DNA of 64,000 nucleotides from JAGOTP01 sp964598725 (GCA_964598725.1 CAZRCW010000001.1:806001-870000); one strand, 5' to 3'. Shown: positions 24,160-33,600, counted from the first letter of the stretch. The notes: generated from the letters alone by a model not told the origin. Translations and numbers: made by a program.

Positions 24160-25482
24160 TTAGTAGTCGGCGAGGCGTTTGACCAGTGGATGTTGCTGGA
24201 TCTTTTCGAGCGCCTTGGCTTCGATCTGACGGATACGTTCACGCGTGACATCGAACTCTTTTCCGACCTCTTCGAGCGTGTGTCCGACGCCATCAGCAAG
24301 ACCGAAACGCATTTCGAGAATCTTTTGTTCGCGTGGGTTCAAGTCTTTGATAATTTCTTGCACGTAGTCCTTCAAAAGTTCGAGAGCGGCTGCACGGTCT
24401 GGAGCGACGTTCTTCACGTCCTCGATGAAGTCTTCAAGGGCAGAGTCTTCTTCATCATCACCGACCGGTGTTTCAAGCGAGACCGTATCCTGCGAGATCT
24501 TGATGATGTGACGCACCTTGTCGACGTCCTGACCCATTTCCGCCGCGATTTCTTCTGGCAACGGTTCGCGACCGAGTTCTTGGATGAGTTCGCGTTCGAT
24601 CTGCTGGAACTTATTGATCGTTTCGACCATGTGCACCGGAATACGGATGGTACGCGACTGGTCGGCGAGGGCGCGAGTGATCGCTTGGCGAATCCACCAG
24701 GTGGCGTAGGTCGAGAATTTGAAGCCCTTGCGGTATTCGAACTTCTTAACCGCACGGAATAATCCAATATTTCCTTCCTGAATCAAGTCAAGCAACGACA
24801 ACGATTTCCCCGTAAACTTCTTCGCGATCGAAACCACGAGACGTAAGTTGGCTTCGATCAAACGACGTTCGGCTTCTTTTTCGCCACGCTCTTTACGTTT
24901 GGCGAGCGCAACTTCTTCAGCGGCGGTGAGGAGTGGAATCTTACCAATTTCGCGCAAGTAGACCTGAATCGAGTCAGCGGTCAGTTCGAGTGGATCGATC
25001 TTGAGCTGACGTTCGTCGGCGCTGTGCAAGCCCTGCAAAATACCGAGACGTTCTTTGTTGCGGCCAAGTAAGCCATCTTTCTGCTCGACCCAGCTAATAC
25101 CAGCGGCGTCCAAGCGATCAACAAAACCTTCGAAGACGTCGATGTAATCTTCGACTTCTGAAAACGCAAAAACAATTTCTTGTTCGGTAATAAATCCACG
25201 TGAGCGAGCTTTCGCGAACAGCTTCTCCAATGCTTCCGGTGTTGGTGGCTTTGACTTCACGTAGGGAGTACGTGGCGAGTGAACGACTTTTTTTACCACC
25301 GGTTTAACCACCTTCTTTTGAATCAAAGGGCGACCGGCCGGTTTGCGGCTCGGTGGCTTTGGTGCGGCAACCTTCTTGGGCGCAAGCTTCTTGGCTTCAG
25401 CGGCGGCCTTACGCTTCTTGAGCGAGGGCGTGGAGGTATGGAAAACGTTCTTCACCTTCGAGACGATCTTCTTTAAAGGCAT
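24160..25482 (-). CDS. rpoD: Primary sigma factor RpoD (sigma70)
   Basis: 440 residues from the ATG at 25482, 7 bp after the dnaG stop. Directs RNA polymerase to -35/-10 promoters. Region 1.2 is DSIQVYLREIG. Region 2 runs from DLIQEGNIGLFRAV through the -10-reading STYATWWIRQAI. Region 4 ends in the helix-turn-helix EVGKEFDVTRERIRQIE. The first 80 residues are an unusual Lys/Ala/Pro-rich tail (KKRKAAAEAKKLAPKKV) instead of a normal region 1.1. dnaG-rpoD is the classical macromolecular synthesis operon. Confidence 0.95.
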   Translation of the reverse strand: MPLKKIVSKVKNVFHTSTPSLKKRKAAAEAKKLAPKKVAAPKPPSRKPAGRPLIQKKVVKPVVKKVVHSPRTPYVKSKPPTPEALEKLFAKARSRGFITEQEIVFAFSEVEDYIDVFEGFVDRLDAAGISWVEQKDGLLGRNKERLGILQGLHSADERQLKIDPLELTADSIQVYLREIGKIPLLTAAEEVALAKRKERGEKEAERRLIEANLRLVVSIAKKFTGKSLSLLDLIQEGNIGLFRAVKKFEYRKGFKFSTYATWWIRQAITRALADQSRTIRIPVHMVETINKFQQIERELIQELGREPLPEEIAAEMGQDVDKVRHIIKISQDTVSLETPVGDDEEDSALEDFIEDVKNVAPDRAAALELLKDYVQEIIKDLNPREQKILEMRFGLADGVGHTLEEVGKEFDVTRERIRQIEAKALEKIQQHPLVKRLADY

Positions 25483-25489
25483 ACGGGGG

Positions 25490-27313
25490 TTAGTGGAGAT
25501 CTTGGAATTGCCGCAAGAGATCAGCGATCTGAGCTTGATCGCCAATACGCTCGGCTTGTCGCATCGCATCTTCTAAAACATGACGACGTTTAGACACACG
25601 TTCTGATCGTAAAACAACAATCAGAGAACGGACGTCACGTTCCAAAGCGGCGGCGGTTTGAGTTAATAGGTCTCGCTCCGCTAAAAAAGCGGCTGCCTCG
25701 AAGGCGTCACGCTCCTCTGCCGTAAGGTCAGGAGGAAGCGAAAGGGATGAACCGGCTCGATGTCCGGTGTGTGTTGAACCTTGAATTTGAGGCAAATTAT
25801 AAGCCGCCACCAGCTTTTCGTAAAGGGACTGGTGAACTGAGATCTCGAATTCCTCCGCCTTCCACTGTAGGACGCCCTGAAAAAGGGAGAAAATGACTGG
25901 ATTCGCCAGAAGTGAGGCTAACAAAAAACGCTCACGTTCCAACCCATGGGATGGGATCTCACGCGGCTTCGGAGGGGTTTTCGCCGGAACGGCTGAGCTT
26001 GGCTGCATCGCGGCTTGAACCTTGCCGGTCGCAACCGACCGTTGAATCGCCTCACGGAGCGATGCCTCCCCTACCCCCAAATCCTGCGCCAAACGACGAA
26101 GCCAGCTGTCTCGTTCGACCGGATCAATGATCCGGCGAATCTCCGGAAGGAGCTCTTGAGCGATGCGCTTCTTGCCTTCTGGCGTGTGCAACTCCTTCTC
26201 ATTCGTGAACGACTGCACGTACAGCCAATCCATGATGCTGACAGCCGACTGAATCGCCCCCTGCCAGAGTGAGACATCTTTCCGCACCGCTTCGTCCGGA
26301 TCTTTCCCGGCCCCTGGTGGGAGCGTAATGATCTTAATCGAAAAATCTTGAGCACGTGCCAAATCAAGACCACGGATGGTGGCGATCCGACCGGCGCTGT
26401 CCGCATCAAACGCAATTGCAAGATTCGTCGTGAAGCGTTTTAAGAGATGGAGCTGTTCGGAGGTAAGCGCGGTTCCACTACAAGCCACGACGTTCGTGAT
26501 TCCGAATTGATGAGATGACACAACGTCCATGTTGCCTTCGACCAACACCGCCAAGTCGTTACGGCGGATTTCACCTTTGGCTTTATCCAATCCATACAGC
26601 ACCGCTGACTTGCGATAGACCGCTGTCTCCGGTGTGTTCACATACTTCGCTTCTTTCACATCCGCCTTGAGCACACGCCCGGTGAAGCCGACAACATTGC
26701 CTTGCACATCTAAAATCGGGAACATTAATCGATCACGAAAGCGGTCGTAGATCCCATCGCCTTTTTCACGCTTGGATGCGAGACCTGCTCGAACCAGCTC
26801 ATCTTCACTGACTCCTTTTTTAATCAACGCATCAGACAATGACTGCCAACTATCCGGCGCATAGCCGATCTTGAACAAGTCACCCGTAAGATCATCAACG
26901 CCACGCTTTTGAAGATAGGCGCGGGCGTGCTCTGCCTGTGGCAACGTTTGCAATGCTGACTGGAAGAACTTTGCCGCGAGTAGATTGACCTCCTGTAAAC
27001 GATGCCGATCACCGGACTGCTTCACGTCATACTCTGGCAAAATGACGCCGGCCTTTTGTGCGAGGAAGGCCAACGCTTCGCGGAATTCCATTCCCTCAAT
27101 CTTTTCGACAAAGGTAAAGTGGTCGCCGCCTTCGTTACAGCCAAAACAGCGCCAGCTCTGCCGGGTACGTGAGACAAAGAACGACGGTGAGCGCTCCTGA
27201 TGGAAGGGACAACACGCCTTAAACGCCCCGCTCCCAGCGGGTTTAAGTGGTACATATTCCCCCACCAAATCGACAATATCGAGGCGGGATTTGATGTCAG
27301 CGGTAGAGTCCAT
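25490..27313 (-). CDS. dnaG: DNA primase
   Basis: 607 residues. Makes RNA primers for replication. The N-terminal zinc finger (CCPFHQE...CFGCNEGGD, residues about 35-65) is followed by the RNA-polymerase core and the TOPRIM metal site (VEGNMDVVSSHQ and AFDADSAG). A C-terminal helicase-binding region follows. No Shine-Dalgarno sequence precedes the ATG. Followed at once by rpoD. Confidence 0.95.
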   Translation of the reverse strand: MDSTADIKSRLDIVDLVGEYVPLKPAGSGAFKACCPFHQERSPSFFVSRTRQSWRCFGCNEGGDHFTFVEKIEGMEFREALAFLAQKAGVILPEYDVKQSGDRHRLQEVNLLAAKFFQSALQTLPQAEHARAYLQKRGVDDLTGDLFKIGYAPDSWQSLSDALIKKGVSEDELVRAGLASKREKGDGIYDRFRDRLMFPILDVQGNVVGFTGRVLKADVKEAKYVNTPETAVYRKSAVLYGLDKAKGEIRRNDLAVLVEGNMDVVSSHQFGITNVVACSGTALTSEQLHLLKRFTTNLAIAFDADSAGRIATIRGLDLARAQDFSIKIITLPPGAGKDPDEAVRKDVSLWQGAIQSAVSIMDWLYVQSFTNEKELHTPEGKKRIAQELLPEIRRIIDPVERDSWLRRLAQDLGVGEASLREAIQRSVATGKVQAAMQPSSAVPAKTPPKPREIPSHGLERERFLLASLLANPVIFSLFQGVLQWKAEEFEISVHQSLYEKLVAAYNLPQIQGSTHTGHRAGSSLSLPPDLTAEERDAFEAAAFLAERDLLTQTAAALERDVRSLIVVLRSERVSKRRHVLEDAMRQAERIGDQAQIADLLRQFQDLH

Positions 27314-27461
27314 GAAGAGCGGTTTGAAACGGTCAGAGAGAACGTAGCATATACGCGCCAGCCTGGCACGAAACGACTGTATCTAGCCAAATATTAAAGA
27401 ATCTGTTAGTAAGTTGCCTGTGAGCGTCTCAGCGGTTGAGACCTCTCCAAGGAGGACACTG

Positions 27462-27881
27462 ATGTCGTACGAAGTGAGCTATCAGCCACCCAAGAAAGAG
27501 GATCACCGCCTGATCGAGGATGCAGCCAAAACGGCCATCCTGGCCGTCAACCATCAGCTGGTCACGGTGGCTCCGATCCGCGCGATCACCATGGCCTCTC
27601 CGATCCCGTTGGCGAAGTTCGTCCAGGAGAACCTCCAGCTTCGCCAACAGAACGCTGACAACCCCTGGGACATCGAGACCGTCATCGGTGGTCAGCACAT
27701 CCGCTTCCATGAACGCCACGTCGGCATCTGGCGTAACCAACTGCCGAACATCGCTCAGCTGACGTCGGGCATCTTCCTCTCCCTGAAGGGCTGGGTACTC
27801 CACTTCAGCGATCAGGTAGGCTCGAAGTCGTACCGAGTCTTCGTCGCCAACGGCGGCGTCTACGCCTTCGGCAACGACTGA
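27462..27881 (+). CDS. GC-rich islet gene, unknown (139 aa)
   Basis: Not recognised. The ATG at 27462 is preceded by AAGGAGG at ideal spacing and by a leader hairpin (GTCTCAGCGGTTGAGAC); the upstream in-frame ATG is not supported. Soluble, with a helical N-terminal half and a C-terminal beta-rich part (GIFLSLKGWVLHF, YRVFVANGGVYAFG) that faintly recalls the C-terminal domain of the 42-46 kb cassette proteins. Divergent from dnaG, with GC-rich codon use unlike it. Two hairpins follow the stop. Confidence 0.75.
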   Translation: MSYEVSYQPPKKEDHRLIEDAAKTAILAVNHQLVTVAPIRAITMASPIPLAKFVQENLQLRQQNADNPWDIETVIGGQHIRFHERHVGIWRNQLPNIAQLTSGIFLSLKGWVLHFSDQVGSKSYRVFVANGGVYAFGND

Positions 27882-27900
27882 TCACAACACAACTACTCTA

Positions 27901-27958
27901 ACCGCGTCTCTCGCGGTCGAGCAACGGTTACCGAGGCCCAACCGTAAAAGAGGCCTCG
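27901..27958 (+). terminator. Double hairpin after the 27.5-kb islet gene
   Basis: ACCGCG-TCTCT-CGCGGT (27901-27917), then CGAGGCC...GGCCTCG (27932-27958) followed by GTTTAAATT. Probable terminator. Confidence 0.6.
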
Positions 27959-28006
27959 TTTAAATTCAGAGAGCTGACTACTTACTGTCACCGGCGTGAC
28001 TTCTTT

Positions 28007-30088
28007 TTAACGGGCTCGGCCGTGTCTGACTGGTCGCTTCTTCGCGACAGCTGCCCGCTCCTTATCTGGCAACGGACTCCCTTTTTCACGTTTTTTCAAT
28101 TCTTTCTCCAAGATTACCAACTCATCACGCAAGATCGCCGCCAGCTCGAACTCCAAATTCTTCGAGGCCGTTTTCATTTCCTTTTCTTTCTTCTTTTTCA
28201 CTTCCATCAGACTATCTGTCTCAGCACCAAGCTCGAGCTTCAAGATATCCTTCACGTCTTTCTCTGAATGCTCTAAGCCTAGCATCGCAAGAATATCATC
28301 TTGCTTCTTGCGGATCGTTTTTGGCGTAATATTATGTTCTTTGTTGTAGGCGACCTGCTTGGCGCGACGACGATCTGTTTCGGAAATCGCGCGCGTCATC
28401 GAACCGGTCATGTTATCAGCGTAGAGAATAACTTGCCCACGCACGTTACGCGCCGCACGACCGATGGTTTGGATAAGCGATGTTTCGGAACGCAGGAACC
28501 CTTCTTTATCAGCATCCATGATCGCGACCAGTGCCACTTCCGGCAAGTCGAGACCTTCACGCAACAAGTTCACACCAACGATGATGTCGTAGGTGCCACG
28601 ACGGAACTCAGACAAAATCTCCAAACGTTCCACGGTTTCAATATCACTGTGGAGGTAGCGTACTTTGAATTTTCGCTCCTTCATGAATTCCGTGAGGTCT
28701 TCCGCCATCTTCTTCGTGAGCGTTGTCACGAGAATACGTTCATCGTTATCAATTACCGGCTGCAACCGCTCCAAGAGATCTTGGACCTGACCCACATCCG
28801 AACCCTTTGGCGTGACCGGACGGATGATGACTTCAGGATCAACCAAGCCCGTCGGACGAATTACCTGCTCAACGACCTGACCAGAATGCTTCAATTCAAA
28901 CTGAGACGGTGTAGCTGACACAAAGATCACGTTCTTCATCTTCTGTTCTAATTCTTCGAACTTCAGCGGACGGTTATCGGCAGCCGAAGGCAGACGGAAG
29001 CCGTGTTCGATGAGCGTGTTCTTACGTGAACGGTCACCTTCGTACATTCCACCCAACTGGGGAACCGTTACGTGCGATTCATCGATCACAAGCAAGAAAT
29101 CTTCGGGGAAGTAGGAGAACAGCGTATCCGGCGCTGCTCCACGCGGACGGCCCGACATCGGCTGAGAATAGTTTTCAATACCGTTGCAGTAGCCAACGTT
29201 CTCAATCATTTCGAGGTCGTAGTGTGTTTTCCGTTCGAGACGCTCGGCTTCGAGCAATTTTCCATTGGCTTCAAAGTATTCCAAGCGTTCTTTCAATTCA
29301 TCACGAATGGCCTTGAGGGCGCGTTCACGTTCTGGACCAAGGGTAATAAAATGTTTTGCTGGAAACACCCACAGATCTGGCTGTTCTTTTTCAACTTTCT
29401 TGCTGACCTGATCGAGCTTCATGATCCGTTCAACGATGCCCCGTGGCGATTCAATGCGATAGACCACTTCTTCGTTGGCCGGCATCAGCTCCAAGACTTC
29501 CCCGCGCGCCCGGAACGTTCCACGCGTCAGATCAGCGTTCGTGCGGTTGAACTGCATGGCGATCAAACGCTCTAAAATCTGTTCACGCATCACATTCGCG
29601 CCAAGCTCTACATGCAGAATCGTTTTGGCATACGCTTCCGGCGCTCCCAAACCGTAGATACATGAAACCGACCCAACGATGATTACATCTTTCCGTGTCA
29701 AAAGCGCCTGCGTCGCCGCGTGGCGTAAACGATCGATCTCTTGGTTGATCATCGCTTCTTTTTCGATGTAGGTATCGGTACGCGCGATGTAGGCCTCTGG
29801 CTGATAGTAGTCGTAATATGAAACGAAATACTCGACCGCGTTGTCCGGGAAAAAGGCGCGGAACTCATTACACAACTGAGCCGCCAAGGTCTTGTTATGC
29901 GCAATGACGAGCGTCGGCTTTTGGACGGATTGGATGACGTTCGCGATCGTAAAGGTTTTACCGGTACCGGTGGCACCTAACAGGGTTTGAAAACGGTCGT
30001 GACGCTCAACACCGGCAATCAGCTGTTTGATTGCTTCTGGCTGGTCACCAGAGGGCTGGTAAGGAGCTTTGAGCGCGAATTTGGACAT
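28007..30088 (-). CDS. uvrB: Excinuclease ABC subunit B
   Basis: 693 residues from the ATG at 30088 (MSKFALKAPYQPSGDQP). Damage-verifying helicase of nucleotide excision repair. Walker A GATGTGKTFT, the beta-hairpin region SYYDYYQPEAYI, DESHVTVPQ, and helicase motif QTIGRAARN are all present, with a C-terminal UVR motif (LEFELAAILRDEL) that binds UvrC. The basic tail KKRPVRHGRAR is slightly long. The -10 box lies 7 nt before the ATG. Confidence 0.97.
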   Translation of the reverse strand: MSKFALKAPYQPSGDQPEAIKQLIAGVERHDRFQTLLGATGTGKTFTIANVIQSVQKPTLVIAHNKTLAAQLCNEFRAFFPDNAVEYFVSYYDYYQPEAYIARTDTYIEKEAMINQEIDRLRHAATQALLTRKDVIIVGSVSCIYGLGAPEAYAKTILHVELGANVMREQILERLIAMQFNRTNADLTRGTFRARGEVLELMPANEEVVYRIESPRGIVERIMKLDQVSKKVEKEQPDLWVFPAKHFITLGPERERALKAIRDELKERLEYFEANGKLLEAERLERKTHYDLEMIENVGYCNGIENYSQPMSGRPRGAAPDTLFSYFPEDFLLVIDESHVTVPQLGGMYEGDRSRKNTLIEHGFRLPSAADNRPLKFEELEQKMKNVIFVSATPSQFELKHSGQVVEQVIRPTGLVDPEVIIRPVTPKGSDVGQVQDLLERLQPVIDNDERILVTTLTKKMAEDLTEFMKERKFKVRYLHSDIETVERLEILSEFRRGTYDIIVGVNLLREGLDLPEVALVAIMDADKEGFLRSETSLIQTIGRAARNVRGQVILYADNMTGSMTRAISETDRRRAKQVAYNKEHNITPKTIRKKQDDILAMLGLEHSEKDVKDILKLELGAETDSLMEVKKKKEKEMKTASKNLEFELAAILRDELVILEKELKKREKGSPLPDKERAAVAKKRPVRHGRAR

Positions 30089-30095
30089 ACCTACT

Positions 30096-30124
30096 ATCCT
30101 ACAGGCTGACCTACTCCTCGCCAA
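30096..30124 (-). promoter_or_regulatory. Leaderless promoter of uvrB
   Basis: TTGGCG (30119-30124), 17-bp spacer, TAGGAT (30096-30101), then 7 nt to the ATG. Transcription would start at or next to the start codon. Confidence 0.6.
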
Positions 30125-30193
30125 GCGATGCACATTAAGAATTCATTATTTTTGCTTAACTGAGCCAAACTCGTCGGTCAGAGAATCAGCCGG

Positions 30194-30222
30194 TGGACAA
30201 AATCGCTAAAAATAGCTATGGT
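30194..30222 (+). promoter_or_regulatory. Promoter of the 30.3-kb islet
   Basis: TGGACA (30194-30199), 17-bp spacer, TATGGT (30217-30222). The roughly 68-nt leader begins with a TCGCCA-GGT-TGGCGA hairpin (30235-30249) and has a second GAGGG...CCCTC pair before the ribosome binding site. Confidence 0.55.
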
Positions 30223-30296
30223 TCCAGGTCTTTTTCGCCAGGTTGGCGAGGGACGAAACACGCACCCTCGTTTGCCCCTTTGGAGGAACACGCACC

Positions 30297-30686
30297 ATGA
30301 CAACAACCGCTCACGGATCATCCGGACACCTCCCGCCGCTTGAGACGAAGATGGGGCCATTCGCCACCATCAAACTCGGTGACCCGAACTTCACGAAAGA
30401 GTTCTTCATCGAACAGGCCTTCGGGGAGCTCGACAAACTGACCTTCGGCCAGCGGGTGGTAGTTACCCTGCTCGCGATCATCATCAACTGCCTGTCGTTC
30501 CCGTTCCGGCTACTGATGATGTTCTACCAGCTCCTGATCGACATGCTGCGCAACCTGCTCATCAAGCACGTGTGGCGCACGTTCACGGCGATCGTCCTCA
30601 TCATCGCAGCGATCAACTCCTACGCGTGCCACAACACGCTCTGGGAACTGGATCAGAAGCTGGCCGTCTGGATCCACACGCTCTAA
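30297..30686 (+). CDS. GC-rich islet gene: two-helix membrane protein (129 aa)
   Basis: Not recognised. The ATG at 30297 has a TGGAGGA ribosome binding site. A soluble N-terminus of about 48 residues is followed by a hydrophobic hairpin (VVVTLLAIIINCLSF to LLMMFYQLLIDML) and a further helix (TAIVLIIAAINSYAC). Possibly a small inner-membrane protein. First of a two-gene islet with the secreted-type gene at 30779, separated by a perfect 10-bp hairpin. Confidence 0.75.
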   Translation: MTTTAHGSSGHLPPLETKMGPFATIKLGDPNFTKEFFIEQAFGELDKLTFGQRVVVTLLAIIINCLSFPFRLLMMFYQLLIDMLRNLLIKHVWRTFTAIVLIIAAINSYACHNTLWELDQKLAVWIHTL

Positions 30687-30718
30687 TAGACGACCACCGC
30701 GCACATGCGGTACAACGT

Positions 30719-30750
30719 CCTCTATCCAATCGACGCTCGTTGGATAGAGT
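30719..30750 (+). other. Perfect 10-bp hairpin in the leader of the second gene
   Basis: CTCTATCCAA-TCGACGCTCG-TTGGATAGAG, about 30 bp before the start at 30779. It may slow transcription, stabilise the downstream mRNA or act as a partial terminator. Confidence 0.65.
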
Positions 30751-30778
30751 TCTCGGAGAGAGCGTGAGGAGTTCCGTG

Positions 30779-31276
30779 ATGAGAATGAACCCCCTGCGAC
30801 TGGCCCAGGCCAGCTGCGCCGCAATGGCCCTCATCTGCCACCTCATGATGCTGGGGATGCTGACCGAACACATCCAGCTCAGCCCCACCGTCTACGTCGG
30901 GCAGCCGGTGTACCTCACGCCATCGTCGGTCGCCTGCTTCGATCCGATGGACGACCTGACGCTCGACGAGCTCAACGTCGTAGACGACTTCGAACGGCTG
31001 CGTACGGCCGTCCGCTGCGAAGGCTACGGCCGTCGCGTGGAGTACCGCGTCGATGACTGTCTCAGCGAGTCGACTCTCGTCTCCCATCAGCCGCTGACCA
31101 TCCCCGCCTGCTTCACAGCGGCGGACGACGAGCTCGGCTACACCCTTCTCATCCAAGAGCAGGGTGACTCCGACCTGCACTGTCGGCCCGAGCTCGATGA
31201 GCACGGGCGACCCTCGACCTGGTGCACGCCCTTCGTCGACCCAACCGACCGCTTCGACGGTCCGAGCGGCCTCTAA
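30779..31276 (+). CDS. GC-rich islet gene: secreted or anchored Cys-containing protein (165 aa)
   Basis: Not recognised. The ATG at 30779 has a GTGAGGAG ribosome binding site. A hydrophobic N-terminal segment (LAQASCAAMALICHLMMLGML) looks like a signal peptide or anchor, followed by an acidic domain with about six cysteines (SVACFD, AVRCEGY, VDDCLS, IPACFT, LHCRPE, TWCTPF). This suggests a disulfide-stabilised extracytoplasmic protein. Likely co-expressed with the membrane protein before it. Confidence 0.75.
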   Translation: MRMNPLRLAQASCAAMALICHLMMLGMLTEHIQLSPTVYVGQPVYLTPSSVACFDPMDDLTLDELNVVDDFERLRTAVRCEGYGRRVEYRVDDCLSESTLVSHQPLTIPACFTAADDELGYTLLIQEQGDSDLHCRPELDEHGRPSTWCTPFVDPTDRFDGPSGL

Positions 31277-31400
31277 CGGCGATCATCCGCCGACAACCTC
31301 ACTTCAACCCCAACCGTCACTCCGGCTGGGCGCACGGCGCGCGAACAACGTGGACAACTCCACCCCCGTTCGCGCGCCGCTTGCATTTTCTACGCGATGC

Positions 31401-31428
31401 TTGTTTTTTCTGCCTTTTTTGTTACACT
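31401..31428 (+). promoter_or_regulatory. Leaderless promoter of dus
   Basis: TTGTTT (31401-31406), 16-bp spacer, TACACT (31423-31428), only 6 nt before the ATG at 31435. Confidence 0.6.
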
Positions 31429-31434
31429 CGCGCG

Positions 31435-32406
31435 ATGCTTCACTGGAAAGACATGGCCAAACCGCTCGTCGCCTTGGCCCCGATGGCAGACATGACTGAT
31501 CTGCCGTTTTGTCTTATCTGCAAAGAACACAAAACCCCGGTCATGTTCCGCGAGATGGTCTCGTCCGAAGCCGTCGTCCGTTTGAATCCAAAAACTTTAC
31601 GCATGGCTGAGTCTGACGATCGTGAACGTCCTCTCATCCAACAGATCTTCGGTAGCGACCCCCACGTCATGGCCGAATCCGCACGCATCATCGAAGAACG
31701 ATTTCATCCAGATGGGATCGATATCAACATGGGCTGTCCGGTCTATAATATCGTTCATAACTTCAACGGCGCTTCACTCATTCGTGATCCAGAACGCGCG
31801 ACCGCAATCATTAAAGCCATGAAGGCGGCCGTCTCCGTCCCGATTAGCGTCAAGACGCGTTTGGGTTGGACGAAGGACACAGATTGCTTGGATTTCGTAA
31901 AAGTTGTGGTCGATGCCGGCGCTGAGCTCGTCTCGATTCATGGTCGTACCAAAGAACAAGGCTACAGCGGCGTCGCCAACTGGGATCGTGTCGGCGAGGC
32001 GCGTGCGGGCATTCCTCAAGTTCCCGTACTTGTAAACGGAGATATCACAACGCCTGAACTCGCTAAAGAAGCGTTACGACGTTCTGGCGCAGACGGTGTC
32101 TTGCTTGGTCGTGGCGCATTGGGAAATCCCTGGATCTTCGAACGGATGGAAACGTATTTGAAAACGGGTGAGCTCCTTCCAGAGCCAACGCTGACAGAAA
32201 AAATAGAAACCGTTCGTAAACATGCCCGCATGCAAGTTGAACATTACGGTGAACGCGGCTTGGTAAAATTACGCAAACACTTACCGTGGTACTTCAAAGG
32301 CTCAAATGAATTCAAGGATCTACGGAGTCGTTTGGTGAGGATTGAAAATTTAGAAGCATTGGAACAGATCTTAAACGAACTGAGCGCACAACAACTGACG
32401 GTATAA
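31435..32406 (+). CDS. dus: tRNA-dihydrouridine synthase
   Basis: 323 residues. Flavin-dependent reduction of uridine to dihydrouridine in the tRNA D-loop. It starts MLHWKDMAKPLVALAPMADMTDLPF, with the FMN-binding APM motif. The active-site Cys is in MGCPV, SVKTRLGW binds FMN phosphate, and IHGRTKEQGYSG and GADGVLLGRGALG complete the barrel. The ATG at 31435 is set by the adjacent -10 box; longer frames run through the GC-rich islet. Confidence 0.95.
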   Translation: MLHWKDMAKPLVALAPMADMTDLPFCLICKEHKTPVMFREMVSSEAVVRLNPKTLRMAESDDRERPLIQQIFGSDPHVMAESARIIEERFHPDGIDINMGCPVYNIVHNFNGASLIRDPERATAIIKAMKAAVSVPISVKTRLGWTKDTDCLDFVKVVVDAGAELVSIHGRTKEQGYSGVANWDRVGEARAGIPQVPVLVNGDITTPELAKEALRRSGADGVLLGRGALGNPWIFERMETYLKTGELLPEPTLTEKIETVRKHARMQVEHYGERGLVKLRKHLPWYFKGSNEFKDLRSRLVRIENLEALEQILNELSAQQLTV

Positions 32407-32414
32407 AACGTGAA

Positions 32415-32449
32415 AGCCGGACCGTTCTCCTTGGAGAAGCGGTCCGGCT
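32415..32449. terminator. Bidirectional nested-stem terminator
   Basis: AGCCGGACCG pairs with CGGTCCGGCT, and TTCTCC-TT-GGAGAA continues the stem inside: 16 bp with one bulge. It lies between dus and the convergent GC-rich gene. Confidence 0.85.
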
Positions 32450-32508
32450 CTTTAGTTTCCTGGGTGGAAACGTCTCAGCTCGGGAAACGAGCGGGCGGAG
32501 ACGCTGCG

Positions 32509-33600
32509 TCAGAAGGACGCGATGAAGGTGAGCCCGAAGGCGTGCGGGCCGGCGGTGGGCGCGAGCTGCGCGCGGGGGCGCATCAGGTGCCAGCTGACAC
32601 CGCCGGCGGCGCCGAGGGCGGCCGCGAGCGGGAGGGCGACGACGGCCGCGGTGCAGGCGTTGCCGGAGGCGGCCTGCGCTTCGCGCGACCAGCCCTCGAG
32701 CTGCCCGTGGTTGCGGGCGTCGAGCTCGCTCCTCGCGTCGAGGCAAGCGGCGGTCTGGACGATCCCGTAGACCAACGACGCAGCCGCTCCGGTCCAGAAG
32801 CCGATCGGCACGGCGTAGCCGGCGGCCGAGCGGCTCGGGGTCGCGGGGTGCGGGGTGCGCACGACAGGAGGCTGCGGCGGGTGCGGGCGGGAACGGTAGG
32901 CCAGGATGGCCTCGTCCACCCGCCGGCGGTAGCCGATGGGGATGTCCCACTGGCGCTCCGGGCCGCTGTTGCGGGTCATGACGAAGTCCTCGTCGGCGCG
33001 CAGAACGGCCATGAGGGTATCGTCAGCTTCGACCGCGAGGATGTCGTTGCCATGAACGGCGAAGTGCTCGACCTGCTCGGGGTCGGGCGGCGTCGGCGGC
33101 GTCACGGGCTGCTGGATGGGCTCGTTGCAGCGCAGCTCCGAGAAGCTACGCTCGAAGGCCGCGCGTCGCTCACCACTGGTGCGGGAGACGAGACCCGTCA
33201 GGAGCGCACAGCGCTGGGGACGCGTCGCGTCCCCCTGAGCGCTGAGCGCGACGAGCAACCGCTCGCCAGCCATCGGCACCAGCAGCTGAGCTGACGCGTG
33301 ACGGTCGCGACCGAGGATGAGGAGGGTCGACCAGAAGTACTGGCTCGCCTCCACGAACCGACCGCGACCGAACGCCGTCCCTCCGGCCGCAAACGGCTGG
33401 AGGTACTGGGCGGGCGGGGGGCCGGCCTGCTGCGCGTCCGAGGGAGCGGGCAGACCGGAGGAGAAGACCCCGGTGATCCCCGCGGCGTCCGGCACGAGCG
33501 CCGGTGCGGGGCTGGTCACCGGCTGCGCGAAGGCGGCCGGCGCCATGGACGAGATACACAAGGCGAACGAGACCGGCAACAAGGCTTTGAAACGCGACAT
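32509..33600 (-). CDS. GC-rich islet gene: exported protein with C-terminal membrane helices (363 aa)
   Basis: Not recognised. The ATG at 33600 follows AGGAGG. A clear signal peptide (cleavage after PAAFA) is followed by a Pro/Ala linker and a helical domain (about 75-180) with a FVEASQYFWSTLLIL segment that could be TPR-like. Then a PTPPDPEQVEHF linker and two Ala/Gly-rich hydrophobic segments near the C-terminus (FWTGAAASLVYGIV; AAVVALPLAAALGAAGG). Codon use is very GC-rich. The layout resembles envelope proteins of GC-rich Proteobacteria such as myxobacteria, so transfer is suspected. Confidence 0.78.
   Translation of the reverse strand: MSRFKALLPVSFALCISSMAPAAFAQPVTSPAPALVPDAAGITGVFSSGLPAPSDAQQAGPPPAQYLQPFAAGGTAFGRGRFVEASQYFWSTLLILGRDRHASAQLLVPMAGERLLVALSAQGDATRPQRCALLTGLVSRTSGERRAAFERSFSELRCNEPIQQPVTPPTPPDPEQVEHFAVHGNDILAVEADDTLMAVLRADEDFVMTRNSGPERQWDIPIGYRRRVDEAILAYRSRPHPPQPPVVRTPHPATPSRSAAGYAVPIGFWTGAAASLVYGIVQTAACLDARSELDARNHGQLEGWSREAQAASGNACTAAVVALPLAAALGAAGGVSWHLMRPRAQLAPTAGPHAFGLTFIASF

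Noticed and set aside
32410..33294. 294-codon plus-strand frame opposite the exported islet protein
   Set aside because: No signals, Gly/Arg/Ala-rich shadow; the minus strand has signal peptide and ribosome site.
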